A model generated the notes under the pieces. It had not been told where the DNA came from. It was given only the letters and a program-made list of their open reading frames with translations, and made no database searches. Shown here in pieces: positions 9,442 to 19,073 of a stretch of DNA of 64,000 bases (positions within the stretch are counted from its first letter, which is position 1; each line of letters starts with the position of its first letter). Origin of the DNA: Prochlorococcus marinus CUG1417 (lineage in GTDB: Bacteria > Cyanobacteriota > Cyanobacteriia > PCC-6307 > Cyanobiaceae); the NCBI RefSeq assembly GCF_017695975.1, contig NZ_JAAORN010000001.1, positions 248,001-312,000 of the forward strand. Reading direction: 5' to 3'. A program made the position numbers and the translations under genes.

Positions 9442-10709
9442 TTGATTGATGCTTCGAGTTTGCCTTCATAAAGAGGAAAACGATCACATAATGATAATAC
9501 TCTTTCTTTACATTGACTTTCGATCTGTGAATCGTTTGGGTTAAGTAATCTATCAGCAATAATTTCGCCAACCTCAGCAAAAGCATTCTCATTAAAGCCT
9601 CTAGTAGTTAACGCGGCAGTACCAAGCCTAAGTCCGCTGGTCACAAAAGGTGATTCAGGGTCAAATGGAACAGTATTTTTATTCGCAGTAATATTCACTT
9701 CGCTTACGAGCAAATCAGCAATTTTACCAGTCATATTAATACTTCTTAAATCGAGTAAAACAATATGGTTATCAGTGCCTCCGCTCACGATATTGATACC
9801 TCTATTTATTAAAGTTGAAGCTAGAACTTTGGCATTTTTTATTACTTGTTGGGAATAATTAACGAAATCTGGTTGTAAAGCTTCGCCAAATGCAACTGCT
9901 TTAGCGGCAATAATATGTTCTAAGGGCCCACCCTGTGTTCCAGGGAAAACAGCTTTATCAAATTTCTTTCCAAATTCTGCATCTTTACACAAGATAAGAC
10001 CCCCTCTAGGGCCTCTTAATGTTTTATGAGTCGTTGTAGTTACTACATCACAATAAGGAATTGGATTTGGGTGAAGTTTACTTGCTACAAGACCAGCGAT
10101 ATGAGCAATATCAGCCATTAAGAATGCACCCACTTCATCTGCAATATTTCTAAAAGATTCGAAATCGATTGTTCTTGGATAAGCAGAATATCCGCATATG
10201 ATCAATTTTGGTTTTGTTTCTAGTGCTAACTCTCTTATTTCATCAAAATTTAATTCACTAGTTTCCTTATTTACACCATAGTGAACTGCGTTGAACCACT
10301 TACCACTCATGTTTACGGGAGATCCGTGAGTAAGGTGTCCACCATGAGATAAATCCATCCCCATAATTGTGTCGCCAGGTTTAAGTAGACTTAGGAAAAC
10401 AGCAGCATTCGCCTGAGCTCCACTGTGGGGTTGAACATTAGCCCAATTTGCATTAAATAATTTTTTCGCTCTCTGAATAGCTAATTCTTCAATTTCATCA
10501 ACAAATTCACATCCCCCGTAATACCTTTTTTGGGGTAATCCTTCGGCGTATTTATTAGTAAGGACGGAACCTTGAGCCTGCATGACGGCATTTGATGCGA
10601 AATTTTCACTTGCAATTAACTCAAGATGAGTTTCTTGTCTATTTTTTTCTGAGTGGATAAAATCAAATATTACTGGATCACTTTCTTTAAGATTTTGAAG
10701 GATATTCAT
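9438..10709 (-). CDS. glyA: Serine hydroxymethyltransferase
   Basis: GlyA interconverts serine and glycine with tetrahydrofolate, feeding one-carbon metabolism, and also takes part in photorespiratory glycine use. The 423-residue PLP enzyme shows [12 protein letters not shown] near the N-terminus and the PLP-lysine site [14 protein letters not shown]. The length is typical. It is the first gene of the apparent glyA-cinA-leuC-leuD run, with tRNA-Arg just upstream on the same strand. Confidence 0.97.
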   Translation of the reverse strand: MNILQNLKESDPVIFDFIHSEKNRQETHLELIASENFASNAVMQAQGSVLTNKYAEGLPQKRYYGGCEFVDEIEELAIQRAKKLFNANWANVQPHSGAQANAAVFLSLLKPGDTIMGMDLSHGGHLTHGSPVNMSGKWFNAVHYGVNKETSELNFDEIRELALETKPKLIICGYSAYPRTIDFESFRNIADEVGAFLMADIAHIAGLVASKLHPNPIPYCDVVTTTTHKTLRGPRGGLILCKDAEFGKKFDKAVFPGTQGGPLEHIIAAKAVAFGEALQPDFVNYSQQVIKNAKVLASTLINRGINIVSGGTDNHIVLLDLRSINMTGKIADLLVSEVNITANKNTVPFDPESPFVTSGLRLGTAALTTRGFNENAFAEVGEIIADRLLNPNDSQIESQCKERVLSLCDRFPLYEGKLEASIK

Positions 10710-10785
10710 TGAATTTGATAAGTAATATTCATAATATAGACGATATTTTTAGAAAAATATAAAAAGAATATTTCAGAATTTTAAA

Positions 10786-10859
10786 CGCGCCTGGAGAGAT
10801 TCGAACTCCCGACACCCTGATCCGTAGTCAGGTGCTCTAATCCACTGAGCTACAGGCGC
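10786..10859 (-). tRNA. tRNA-Arg (ACG)
   Basis: Read on the minus strand, this 74-base sequence folds as a full cloverleaf: acceptor GCGCCTG/CAGGCGC, a D arm containing AGCTCAGTGGATTAGAGC, an anticodon stem CCTGA/TCAGG around loop CTACGGA (anticodon ACG), and a T arm GGGAGTTCGAATCTCCC-like stem-loop. The discriminator is G. ACG is normally edited to ICG and reads CGU, CGC and CGA. Confidence 0.95.
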
Positions 10860-10944
10860 ATAATTATGTAATATCTCTGTTGCAGGGTCTCTTAGTCAAC
10901 TAGATTTCGGGTAAAATATCTATTGTTAACAATCTATTATTAAT

Positions 10945-11196
10945 ATGCCAATAAAGTGGTATGGAAATGGTGATTTAGAAGATCCTATCTACAAACATTT
11001 TTCTCGAATAGTAAATTTTGTCATTCACTGTATGATATTCACTGCGATTGTAAGTGGCACATGGCTTTTAAAAGAAATTAAATATGAAATTATTTATTTT
11101 AATAATTTTGCAATTTTCTGGTCAGTTCTTTTGTTCTCTCATTTGGTTTTCGTGATTATAAAAAAACCTAAAGATACTTCAAAACAATCAAGTTAA
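10945..11196 (+). CDS. Small conserved two-helix membrane protein
   Basis: An 83-residue protein I recognise only as the sort of small membrane protein conserved among marine picocyanobacteria. It has two hydrophobic segments (about 24-42 and 50-71) and a lysine-rich tail. The N-terminus contains DPIYKHFSRIVN, which would sit on the cytoplasmic side. It precedes the DUF3181 gene by 15 bases and is likely co-transcribed with it. Function unknown. Confidence 0.6.
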   Translation: MPIKWYGNGDLEDPIYKHFSRIVNFVIHCMIFTAIVSGTWLLKEIKYEIIYFNNFAIFWSVLLFSHLVFVIIKKPKDTSKQSS

Positions 11197-11211
11197 ATCA
11201 ATTTTATATTC

Positions 11212-11502
11212 ATGAACTCTCAAATACGAATAAGTGATCTAGAAAATATTATTTCAGAAAAGGTTTTTATAAAGATAGAAAAGTGGAATTTGTATCTTGG
11301 AGATGCTGGTCTAGCTAGACATCTTGCCATTGAATGTATAAGCAATAAAGAACGAGGCCCATTAGAGGCTGCAAAAATAAGTTTGAAAGCCATCAATGTA
11401 AAAGTAGGAGATGGTGTTAAGAGTATTCCACTTATTAATTTAATCACTTCCTCACAAATTCTAGAATTAGAGGAGATTTTGGAAAATTTTTTTGAAAACT
11501 AA
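11212..11502 (+). CDS. DUF3181 family protein
   Basis: A 96-residue conserved cyanobacterial protein, probably DUF3181, with no assigned function. It is soluble and mostly helical, with a central stretch KWNLYLGDAGLARHLAIEC that looks conserved. It follows the two-helix membrane protein by 15 bases, and its 3' end faces murJ with a 15-base gap. Confidence 0.65.
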   Translation: MNSQIRISDLENIISEKVFIKIEKWNLYLGDAGLARHLAIECISNKERGPLEAAKISLKAINVKVGDGVKSIPLINLITSSQILELEEILENFFEN

Positions 11503-11517
11503 ATCTTTTTTATAAAC

Positions 11518-13080
11518 TCAATATTTATTTACTTTGAAATATTTTGTAAGTAAATAATAAATTACAAAAAAAGTTAGAGATCCAAATATTAATAATAAGA
11601 ATTCTCCGAGATTTGAATTGGAGTTATTCATAGTTTTGAGAATAGTAAAACAAAATGTGCTATCTATAAAAGCTGCTAATGACATAAGACTGATTTTCCT
11701 GAATAAATCCAAGTTAGGTAAATGGATATCTTCATTTCGCAGATTAAAAGAAAGCAAAATACAAACTATAAAGTTGACTATTACTGAAGATAAAATTATT
11801 CCTACAACTCCAAAATTATATGGAGAAAGATTCCCAAAATTCTTAATTGGGCCACCAATTAAAAACCAATCAAAAAAAATGTTAAATATTATCCCTGCAA
11901 ATGAAGACTTAAAAGGAAAGTTTGTTTTTTCTATTGAATAGTAAGTTCTTACTAATAAATCTCTATATAGATAAAAAGGTATGCCAACTGCATAAGCAAT
12001 TAATATTTTCTTTACTTGTGAGGCCGCTGAATAATCAAAAGATCCTCTTTGAAAAACTAATTGTACGATTTGATTATTGAATGTTATGAAAAATCCGGCT
12101 AAAAAAATAGAAGTCAAGAAACACAACTCTATTCCAGATATCAATTTTTTTTTGAGACCTCTATCGTCTTTATCACTTCTCAATTTGGAGAATTTTGGAA
12201 GTAATGGCAATATCAAAGAGTTAGATAATATGCCTAAGGGGGCTTGTACAAGAAAGTTTCCGTAAGCCAGTCCAGATGCTGCTCCTTGAAAACTTGAAGC
12301 GAAAAACATATCTATAAAAACATTAATTTGACTTAGACCTGATGAGATAGATGCTGGAATAATAAGTTTGAAAATCCTCCTCTCTTCATCTATAAATGAA
12401 TTGAAAGATGAATCTAATCTCAAGAGGCCGATTTTATTTATTTCCCAAATTTGAATGACAAACTGAATAAAAGTTCCTATTAAAGTTGCAAAAGCAAGTA
12501 ATCCCGTCTTGGCAAGTAAATTTGAAGATGTGTTTTCTTGGTTGAAACTCAAAGAAAATAAAATAAAAAAAATAATAGATAAGCTTGTTATGGCTGGACT
12601 TATACTTGATAAAAAGAATCTTCTTCGAGAATTTAAGGCGCCAAAGCTTAAACCTATGAATCCAGATAAAGGGATACAAGGTGTAAGTATCTTTAATTGA
12701 TAAGTGGCAATAACTTTAGCTGCGTTACTTATATTGGGGGCTAATAATTCAATTAATAAACCGGAATTAAAATAAACTAGTACAGCTAAAAATAATAATA
12801 ATATTGAAAGTTTTATACTTACTTGAGTTAGAACTATTCCTCCATTTTTTTTGTCAAGAGGGGTTAGAACTGCAACTACTGCATTATGTAAAGGGCCATT
12901 AATTCCTCCAATGATTATTAGCAAAAAACCTGGAATTATATAGGCATAATTAAATGCGTCGTATGTAACCCCAACCCCGAAAGCTGCAGCTATCAAGATT
13001 TGTCTTAGGCATCCAGCTAATTTACTAAGACTAGTACCAAATGAAATCGAAAAAACATTATTTTTTAAAAATGAATTCAT
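11518..13080 (-). CDS. murJ: Lipid II flippase MurJ (MviN family)
   Basis: MurJ moves the peptidoglycan precursor lipid II across the inner membrane. The 520-residue protein has around 14 hydrophobic segments. Family traits are visible: the N-terminal LSKLAGCLRQILIAAAFGVG, with its conserved Arg, and the central PLGILSNSLILPLLPKFSKL and AYAVGIPFYLYRDLLVRTYYS stretches. It is alone on its strand here, converging on the DUF3181 gene and divergent from sfsA. Confidence 0.93.
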   Translation of the reverse strand: MNSFLKNNVFSISFGTSLSKLAGCLRQILIAAAFGVGVTYDAFNYAYIIPGFLLIIIGGINGPLHNAVVAVLTPLDKKNGGIVLTQVSIKLSILLLFLAVLVYFNSGLLIELLAPNISNAAKVIATYQLKILTPCIPLSGFIGLSFGALNSRRRFFLSSISPAITSLSIIFFILFSLSFNQENTSSNLLAKTGLLAFATLIGTFIQFVIQIWEINKIGLLRLDSSFNSFIDEERRIFKLIIPASISSGLSQINVFIDMFFASSFQGAASGLAYGNFLVQAPLGILSNSLILPLLPKFSKLRSDKDDRGLKKKLISGIELCFLTSIFLAGFFITFNNQIVQLVFQRGSFDYSAASQVKKILIAYAVGIPFYLYRDLLVRTYYSIEKTNFPFKSSFAGIIFNIFFDWFLIGGPIKNFGNLSPYNFGVVGIILSSVIVNFIVCILLSFNLRNEDIHLPNLDLFRKISLMSLAAFIDSTFCFTILKTMNNSNSNLGEFLLLIFGSLTFFVIYYLLTKYFKVNKY

Positions 13081-13151
13081 TTAGCTTTATCTGAAATTTT
13101 TCAAGATGATGAAGTTTCAATTATATTTGATTTTTAATTAAAGACATATTT

Positions 13152-13892
13152 ATGAATGATCGGATAATTGAATTTGATCCATTAATTGAAGGGGTTTTAA
13201 TCAAGAGGTATAAAAGGTTTCTTGCAGATATAAAATTAGAAAGCGGAAAGGTAGTAACTGCTCATTGTGCTAACACTGGCCCAATGAAGGGTCTTTTGAG
13301 TGAGGAAGCAAAAGTAAGAATAAGTGTTTCCTCTTCTCCAACAAGAAAATTACCTTTTACATTGGAACAGATATGTGTATTAAATACAAAAAATGAAGAG
13401 GTTTGGGTGGGTATTAATACTTTATTTGCAAATAAGTTAATCAAAAAGGTTATTGAGAAAAATTTGCTAAACGAAATAATAGGAGAAATAGAGACAATTA
13501 AATCAGAAATCCCCTATGGAAAAGATAAAAAAAGCAGAATTGACTTTTTTTTGACTACAAAATCTTCAAATCCTGATAAACGTAACATTTATATTGAAGT
13601 AAAAAATACGACTTGGATTAAAGAAAATGTAGCTCTTTTCCCAGATACAGTAACGAAAAGAGGCCAAAAACACTTAAAAGAATTAAAAGAACTGATTCCT
13701 GAAAGTAAAAGCATTTTAGTACCTTGTATAACTAGAAAAGATGCAGAATTTTTTACTACTGGAGATGATGCAGATCCCATATATGGCAAGCTTTTTAGAG
13801 AATCTTCTAGAGCAGGCATGATTACCATCCCTTGTTCGTTTGTATTTCATAAAGATCACGTAACATGGAATGGAATTAAACCTTTAAAATAA
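13152..13892 (+). CDS. sfsA: SfsA family nuclease-like protein
   Basis: The 246-residue protein matches SfsA over its full length: an N-terminal OB-like region ([20 protein letters not shown], then [15 protein letters not shown]) and a PD-(D/E)XK-type core (SRIDFFLT with [11 protein letters not shown]). The name comes from a sugar-fermentation phenotype in E. coli, but the fold indicates a DNA/RNA-binding nuclease. The ATG at 13152 follows a 71-base divergent gap from murJ. Confidence 0.93.
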   Translation: MNDRIIEFDPLIEGVLIKRYKRFLADIKLESGKVVTAHCANTGPMKGLLSEEAKVRISVSSSPTRKLPFTLEQICVLNTKNEEVWVGINTLFANKLIKKVIEKNLLNEIIGEIETIKSEIPYGKDKKSRIDFFLTTKSSNPDKRNIYIEVKNTTWIKENVALFPDTVTKRGQKHLKELKELIPESKSILVPCITRKDAEFFTTGDDADPIYGKLFRESSRAGMITIPCSFVFHKDHVTWNGIKPLK

Positions 13893-13976
13893 TTAAAAAA
13901 ACTTGATAATTTGAAATTCTAAAAAAATAATTTTCAAATCTAACAAATAATGTTTTGGGGTGCAACTATAAAATTG

Positions 13977-13990
13977 GTATAAACAACTAC
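13977..13990 (+). promoter_or_regulatory. Perfect NtcA box of the amt promoter
   Basis: GTATAAACAACTAC at 13977-13990 fits the consensus GTA-N8-TAC exactly. A TAAATT hexamer at 14014-14019 lies 23 bases after it and serves as a -10 element, with a predicted transcript start near 14025. This is a textbook class II NtcA-dependent promoter, in keeping with nitrogen control of ammonium uptake. Confidence 0.85.
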
Positions 13991-14032
13991 TAGACACTGA
14001 TAAGTTTTTTGAATAAATTTAAATTTGAAAGG

Positions 14033-14054
14033 AAACAGTACAAACTGTTTTTTT
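14033..14054 (+). terminator. Terminator-like hairpin in the amt 5' leader
   Basis: AAACAGT (14033-14039) and ACTGTTT (14044-14050) form a perfect 7-bp stem with loop ACAA; T's from 14048 to 14054 follow at once. In form it is an intrinsic terminator or attenuator, placed between the predicted transcript start (about 14025) and the amt start codon (14074). It may simply be an AT-rich leader stem. Function is not shown by the sequence. Confidence 0.4.
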
Positions 14055-14073
14055 GCAGATCTAATTTTTTTTT

Positions 14074-15534
14074 ATGACCACTGCTTTGCAAACGCCTCAA
14101 AGGCGCTCTAGGTCCAAATTACAAGATGCAAGTCTTGTTAATGGACCTATGCTCCTTTTGAGGAGTATTCGAGGATTTAGTTCAAACCGCTCTATGTTGT
14201 GGCTTGCAACTGTTCCCCTAGCTTTGTTTGGTTTAGGTATTTTTAATCTTTCAGCTCATGCAGCTGATTTACCTGAGTTGAATGCAGCTTTTCTTGCTAA
14301 CAATTTATGGCTTTTGATCGCTACTATTTTGGTGATCTTCATGAACGCCGGTTTCGCTATGGTTGAGGCAGGTATGTGTCGTTCTAAGAACGCAGTAAAC
14401 ATCCTTGCTAAAAACCTCTTTGTATTTGCTCTAGCTGTAACTTCTTATTGGTTTATCGGCTATTCATTAATGTACGGAGGAAGCGTTGCTGACGGATGGC
14501 TTTATTTTGGAGGCTTATTTTTTGATCCAACAGTTACCGCTGATATGGTTACTGACGCTGGATTAGTCCCAACTGTTGATTTCTTGTTCCAGTCTGCATT
14601 CGCAGGAACTGCGGCAACTATCGTTTCCGGTCTTGTTGCTGAAAGAGTTAAATTTGGAGAATTTGTTGTATTTGCTGTTGTATTAACTGCATTTATATAT
14701 CCAATTGCTGGTAGCTGGAAATGGAATGGTGGTTGGCTTGATTCCTTAGGTTTTGTTGACTTCGCTGGTTCTTCAATTGTTCACTCAGTTGGAGCATGGG
14801 CAGGTCTTGTAGGAGCTATGCTTCTTGGACCAAGAATTGGCAAATACTCTGATGGGAAACCACAAGCTATGCCAGGACACAATATGGCCATAGCTACTCT
14901 AGGTGCATTAGTCCTATGGATAGGTTGGTATGGATTTAACCCCGGTTCTCAACTTGCTATGGATCAATGGGTTCCATATGTTGCTGTAACAACTACTTTG
15001 GCAGCAGCAGCTGGAGCTATTGGTGCAACTATTGTTTCAACATTAACTTCTGGTAAGCCTGATCTTACAATGATAATTAACGGAATCCTTGCTGGTTTGG
15101 TTAGTATCACTGCTGGTTGTGGTGATATGACTCTTGCTGGAGCCTGGTTCGCAGGACTAGTAGGTGGGATTATTGTTGTATTTTCTGTCGCAGCACTTGA
15201 TGCCGCTGAGATTGATGATCCTGTAGGTGCATTCTCTGTTCACGGAGTTTGTGGTGTATGGGGTACTGTAGTTATCGGTCTTTGGGGTACAGCTGTACAA
15301 GGTGATGGAGCAGGTATGGGATTGTTCAATGGTGGAGGTATAACCCTTCTTCTAGTTCAAGCTCTTGGTGCCGCAGCTTATGCTATTTGGACACTAGTTA
15401 CTTGCTGGATTGCCTGGTCTGTAATTGGAGGATTATTCGGTGGAATCCGAGTATCTGAAGAGGAAGAGACTCAAGGCTTAGATATAGGAGAGCATGGAAT
15501 GGAAGCATATCCAGACTTTGCATCTGCTAAATAA
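14074..15534 (+). CDS. amt1: Ammonium transporter Amt
   Basis: This inner-membrane channel takes up ammonium, the main nitrogen source of Prochlorococcus. The 486-residue protein has a long N-terminal leader with a cleavable-looking segment ending SAHA-ADLPE at about 64, then 11 membrane helices. The pore histidine pair is present (SSIVHSVGAWAG and AFSVHGVCGVWG), as is AGFAMVEAGMCR. It stands under a perfect NtcA box and ends in a strong terminator, so it is a single-gene unit. Confidence 0.97.
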   Translation: MTTALQTPQRRSRSKLQDASLVNGPMLLLRSIRGFSSNRSMLWLATVPLALFGLGIFNLSAHAADLPELNAAFLANNLWLLIATILVIFMNAGFAMVEAGMCRSKNAVNILAKNLFVFALAVTSYWFIGYSLMYGGSVADGWLYFGGLFFDPTVTADMVTDAGLVPTVDFLFQSAFAGTAATIVSGLVAERVKFGEFVVFAVVLTAFIYPIAGSWKWNGGWLDSLGFVDFAGSSIVHSVGAWAGLVGAMLLGPRIGKYSDGKPQAMPGHNMAIATLGALVLWIGWYGFNPGSQLAMDQWVPYVAVTTTLAAAAGAIGATIVSTLTSGKPDLTMIINGILAGLVSITAGCGDMTLAGAWFAGLVGGIIVVFSVAALDAAEIDDPVGAFSVHGVCGVWGTVVIGLWGTAVQGDGAGMGLFNGGGITLLLVQALGAAAYAIWTLVTCWIAWSVIGGLFGGIRVSEEEETQGLDIGEHGMEAYPDFASAK

Positions 15535-15554
15535 TCTAACTGAAAATTGATTTA

Positions 15555-15588
15555 AGAAACCTGACTTATGTCAGGTTTCTTTTTTTTT
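15555..15588 (+). terminator. Intrinsic terminator after amt
   Basis: An 11-bp perfect stem, AGAAACCTGAC (15555-15565) and GTCAGGTTTCT (15570-15580), with loop TTAT, is followed by a run of T's to 15588. It lies 21 bases after the amt stop codon. It is the clearest intrinsic terminator in the window for a forward-strand gene. Confidence 0.93.
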
Positions 15589-15623
15589 ACGAAAAATTAT
15601 TTAAAACGTTGTAATATAGTTAA

Positions 15624-16820
15624 ATGGACACTCAAGCTTTTAGAAGATCCCTTCATCATTCTGATAGATATAATAGAAGAGGTTTCGATTCTCCAACAAA
15701 AAGAGCTCAGGCGTTAGAAGATGCTTACCAAAGTGATTTGATAAGTTCTATTAGAGATAATGGTTTTACTTACACTAAAGGTAGACTAAATATTAAGTTG
15801 GCTAAAGCCTTCGGTTTTTGTTGGGGAGTTGAAAGAGCTGTAGCTATGGCTTATGAAACAAGAAGACATTACCCTAATGAGAATATTTGGATAACAAATG
15901 AGATAATTCATAACCCTTCAGTTAATGATCATTTAAGAAAAATGAGTGTAAAATTTATTTCCGCTAAGAACGGAATTAAAGATTTTTCTTTAGTTTCTGA
16001 AGGTGATGTAGTTATACTTCCTGCTTTCGGAGCGACTGTTCAAGAAATGAAACTCCTTCATGAGAAAGGATGTCATATCATAGATACAACTTGTCCTTGG
16101 GTTTCAAAAGTTTGGCATACTGTTGAGAAACATAAAAAACATGTTTTCACATCTATAATTCATGGAAAATTTAAGCATGAAGAGACTCTTGCTACTAGCT
16201 CATTTGCAGGAAAGTATTTAGTTTTATTAGATCTAGAAGAAGCAAATTTTGTATCTGAATATATTCTTGGCAAAAGAACTAGAAATGAATTTATGAATAA
16301 ATTTGCTAAAGCTTGTTCTGATGGATTTGATCCTGATAAGGATTTAGATAAAGTTGGAGTTGCTAATCAGACAACTATGCTTAAGAGCGAAACCGAAGAA
16401 ATTGGAAAAGTTTTTGAGAGAACGATGTTAAAAAAATTTGGACCAGAAAACCTAAATAATCATTTTTTAGCATTTAATACAATTTGCGATGCAACTGAAG
16501 AAAGACAAGATGCAATGTTTTCTTTAGTTGATGAAGAACTTGATATTCTTGTTGTTATAGGAGGCTTCAATTCGTCAAATACTACGCACTTACAAGAAAT
16601 AGCAATTAACAAGAATATCTCTTCATATCACATAGATACTCCAGAGAGGATATCAATTGAAAAAAACTCAATATTACATAAGCCACTAGGATCAGATTTA
16701 GAATTAAAAAATAACTTTTTACCTAGTGGAAATATTAAAGTTGGAATCACCTCAGGCGCATCTACTCCTGATAAGGTTGTTGCGGATGTAATAGAAAAGT
16801 TAATTTATATAGCTTCCTAA
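15624..16820 (+). CDS. ispH: 4-hydroxy-3-methylbut-2-enyl diphosphate reductase
   Basis: IspH makes IPP and DMAPP in the last step of the MEP isoprenoid pathway and needs an Fe-S cluster. The 398-residue protein has the three cluster cysteines in context: [24 protein letters not shown] and [13 protein letters not shown]. The cyanobacterial/plant form is longer than the E. coli enzyme, having an N-terminal extension (here about 55 residues) and an insert, as seen here. It begins 36 bases after the amt terminator. Confidence 0.96.
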   Translation: MDTQAFRRSLHHSDRYNRRGFDSPTKRAQALEDAYQSDLISSIRDNGFTYTKGRLNIKLAKAFGFCWGVERAVAMAYETRRHYPNENIWITNEIIHNPSVNDHLRKMSVKFISAKNGIKDFSLVSEGDVVILPAFGATVQEMKLLHEKGCHIIDTTCPWVSKVWHTVEKHKKHVFTSIIHGKFKHEETLATSSFAGKYLVLLDLEEANFVSEYILGKRTRNEFMNKFAKACSDGFDPDKDLDKVGVANQTTMLKSETEEIGKVFERTMLKKFGPENLNNHFLAFNTICDATEERQDAMFSLVDEELDILVVIGGFNSSNTTHLQEIAINKNISSYHIDTPERISIEKNSILHKPLGSDLELKNNFLPSGNIKVGITSGASTPDKVVADVIEKLIYIAS

Positions 16821-16924
16821 ATTTGGAATCTAATAAATAACTTTGCTTAGTTTCTTTAATTTATTATCCAGATAGTTCCTAAAGACCATCATTATTAACT
16901 AGAATAATTAAAAAATTTTGAAGT

Positions 16925-17485
16925 ATGGAAGACAAAACGCCAACTAATGATGTTCAAACAGCCAGTATGAATAGAAATAAAGCCCCCCAGAAAGTTGAAG
17001 TTGTAGTTGCTAATTCATCTTCAGGTTCAGAAGTAAATATCCTTGGAGAACTATCGATTTTTGTTTTGAGAATAGGTTTTTGTGCTTTGATGATTCATCA
17101 TGGCCTTGAGAAACTTCAGGATCCGCAAGGTTTTGCTGAATTTGTAGTCGGTAAGTACTTTCCATTTTTGCCTGGTGATCCTGTTATTTGGACTTTTGGA
17201 GCAGCAATTACTCAATTGGTATGCCCTGTAGGGTTGGCTTTAGGGATTTTTGCAAGGCTTTCTTCTCTTGGTCTATTCTCCACTATGGCATTTGCAGTTT
17301 ATTTTCATCTCCTCGATACTGGACTAGAAGGTTTCCCTCTGGCTGTGGTTGAGGGTCATAATTATGCTTTCGAATTGTCTTTTATATATGGTGCTATTTC
17401 TCTCTACTTTCTGTGTGCAGGTCCGGGCAGGCTATCTTTATTTAGAAAAACTAATAAGATTACCTATTATCCAAAATCAACATAA
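16925..17485 (+). CDS. DoxX family membrane protein
   Basis: The 186-residue protein has about four membrane helices in the DoxX arrangement (LRIGFCALMIHHGLEKL, then a PVGLALGIFARLSSLGL helix and SFIYGAISLYFLCAGPGRL near the end). The first 40 residues are polar and likely disordered. DoxX-like proteins are linked to oxidative stress and thiosulfate metabolism elsewhere, but the role here is not evident. The ATG at 16925 was chosen because it starts the full polar leader; a later start is possible. It ends one base from the converging purH stop. Confidence 0.75.
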   Translation: MEDKTPTNDVQTASMNRNKAPQKVEVVVANSSSGSEVNILGELSIFVLRIGFCALMIHHGLEKLQDPQGFAEFVVGKYFPFLPGDPVIWTFGAAITQLVCPVGLALGIFARLSSLGLFSTMAFAVYFHLLDTGLEGFPLAVVEGHNYAFELSFIYGAISLYFLCAGPGRLSLFRKTNKITYYPKST

Positions 17486-17486
17486 C

Positions 17487-19040
17487 CTAGTGTAAAAAGT
17501 GCCTTTTTTGGGTAAATACCATTGAAATTCCTTTCGAATTACACATATCAATGCTTTCTTGATCTCTTAGGCTTCCCCCTGGTTGGATTATAGCTTTTAT
17601 TCCATATTTATTTGCTAGTTCTACAGTATCTGCAAATGGGAAAAATCCATCGCTAGCCAAAACAGCATCAGAACATAAACTTCCAGCTGCTTTTAATGCA
17701 ATTTTTGCTGCCCCAACTCTATTCATTTGTCCAGCTCCAATACCAATAGTTTTTTGGTCTTTAGCAATAACAATGGCATTAGATTTAACGTGTTTACAAA
17801 CTTTCCATGCAAAATTTAGATCTGAGTTAAATTGATTACTCGGATTTTTATTAGTTACTGAAATCCAATTTTCAGTTTTTTCTTCACTATCATCAGTATC
17901 TTGAACTAGTAATCCACCCATTATTGATTTAGTAGAAGTTTGATTCTTTTTTGGGAGTCGATCTTTTGAAAACTTTAAAATTCTCAAATTCTTTTTAACT
18001 TTTAAAATTTCTAAAGCTTCCTCGTCAAAAGATGGAGCGACGACGCACTCTAGGAAAATATCTTTGAGGTGAATTGCGGTCTTACTATCAACATTTGAAT
18101 TAAAAGCAACTATTCCTCCAAATGCACTAGTTGAGTCGCATTCCAAAGCATTCAAAAATGCTTGAGAAGCTGAATTACTTATAGAGGCACCACATGGATT
18201 ATTGTGTTTTAGAATGACAGATGCAAACATATTGTTTGTAAGAACATCTTTTTCTGCGTAGCCAAATTCTAAAACTGTTGCAAGTGCCGACTCTAGATCT
18301 AATAGATTGTTATAACTTAAGTCTTTACCTTGTAATTGTTCTGCTGAGTTCCATCCAATGTTACTCAAACCATACCAAAATGCTTTTTGATGGGGATTCT
18401 CACCATACCTTAAGGTTTTGATTAGTGGATAGGATTCAATATATTTGGAAGATTGTAAACCTCTTTCTTTTCTTATCCAATTAGATATTGCAGTATCATA
18501 GTCTGCTGTATGTTGAAAAGCTTCAAGGGCTAATTTCGCTTTGTATGATTCCTTTAATTCACCTTTTTTACTTTCTTCAAGAAAAGTTTGATACTGACTA
18601 GGATCTACTAAAACGGAAACGTATTTATGATTTTTAGCCGCAGAACGAATCATAGATGGTCCTCCGATATCGATATTTTCAATAGCATCTTCCCATTTTG
18701 CCTCCTGATCTACAGTTTTTTTAAACGGATATAAATTGACTACTACTAAGTCAATTAACTCAAGATTATTAGCTTCTATATCTTTTTTATGTTCCTCATC
18801 AGTTCTTTTAGCTAATATTCCACCGTGTATTTTGGGATGTAAAGTTTTAACTCTTCCTCCAAGAATTTCTGGAGAATTAGTAAAATCTGCAACTTTAATA
18901 ACTGGAATTTTTCCTTCTATAAGATGTTTGGCAGTTCCTCCACTTGATAGAATTTTATAATTAAATTGCTCTACCAATTCCTTACAAAATGGGATGATAT
19001 TTTTTTTATCAGAGACACTTACTAAAGCTAATGGTGACAT
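17487..19040 (-). CDS. purH: Bifunctional AICAR transformylase/IMP cyclohydrolase
   Basis: PurH performs the last two steps of IMP synthesis. The 517-residue protein has an N-terminal IMP cyclohydrolase domain (MGS-like, about 1-150, with SSGGTAKHLI and GGRVKTLHPKIHGG) and a C-terminal transformylase domain (LRYGENPHQKAFW, LKHNNPCGAS, and SDGFFPFADTVE). The length is normal. It is divergent from the esterase at 19074 across only 33 bases, so the two promoters must be packed or overlapping. Confidence 0.97.
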   Translation of the reverse strand: MSPLALVSVSDKKNIIPFCKELVEQFNYKILSSGGTAKHLIEGKIPVIKVADFTNSPEILGGRVKTLHPKIHGGILAKRTDEEHKKDIEANNLELIDLVVVNLYPFKKTVDQEAKWEDAIENIDIGGPSMIRSAAKNHKYVSVLVDPSQYQTFLEESKKGELKESYKAKLALEAFQHTADYDTAISNWIRKERGLQSSKYIESYPLIKTLRYGENPHQKAFWYGLSNIGWNSAEQLQGKDLSYNNLLDLESALATVLEFGYAEKDVLTNNMFASVILKHNNPCGASISNSASQAFLNALECDSTSAFGGIVAFNSNVDSKTAIHLKDIFLECVVAPSFDEEALEILKVKKNLRILKFSKDRLPKKNQTSTKSIMGGLLVQDTDDSEEKTENWISVTNKNPSNQFNSDLNFAWKVCKHVKSNAIVIAKDQKTIGIGAGQMNRVGAAKIALKAAGSLCSDAVLASDGFFPFADTVELANKYGIKAIIQPGGSLRDQESIDMCNSKGISMVFTQKRHFLH

Positions 19041-19073
19041 TATGGGAAAGTTTACTTACTTTAGAATATAAAC

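Noticed and set aside
14031-14037. GGAAACA motif in the amt leader, as in the Yfr2-family small RNAs
   Set aside because: Only one copy and it lies inside a stem, whereas the family carries repeated copies in loops.
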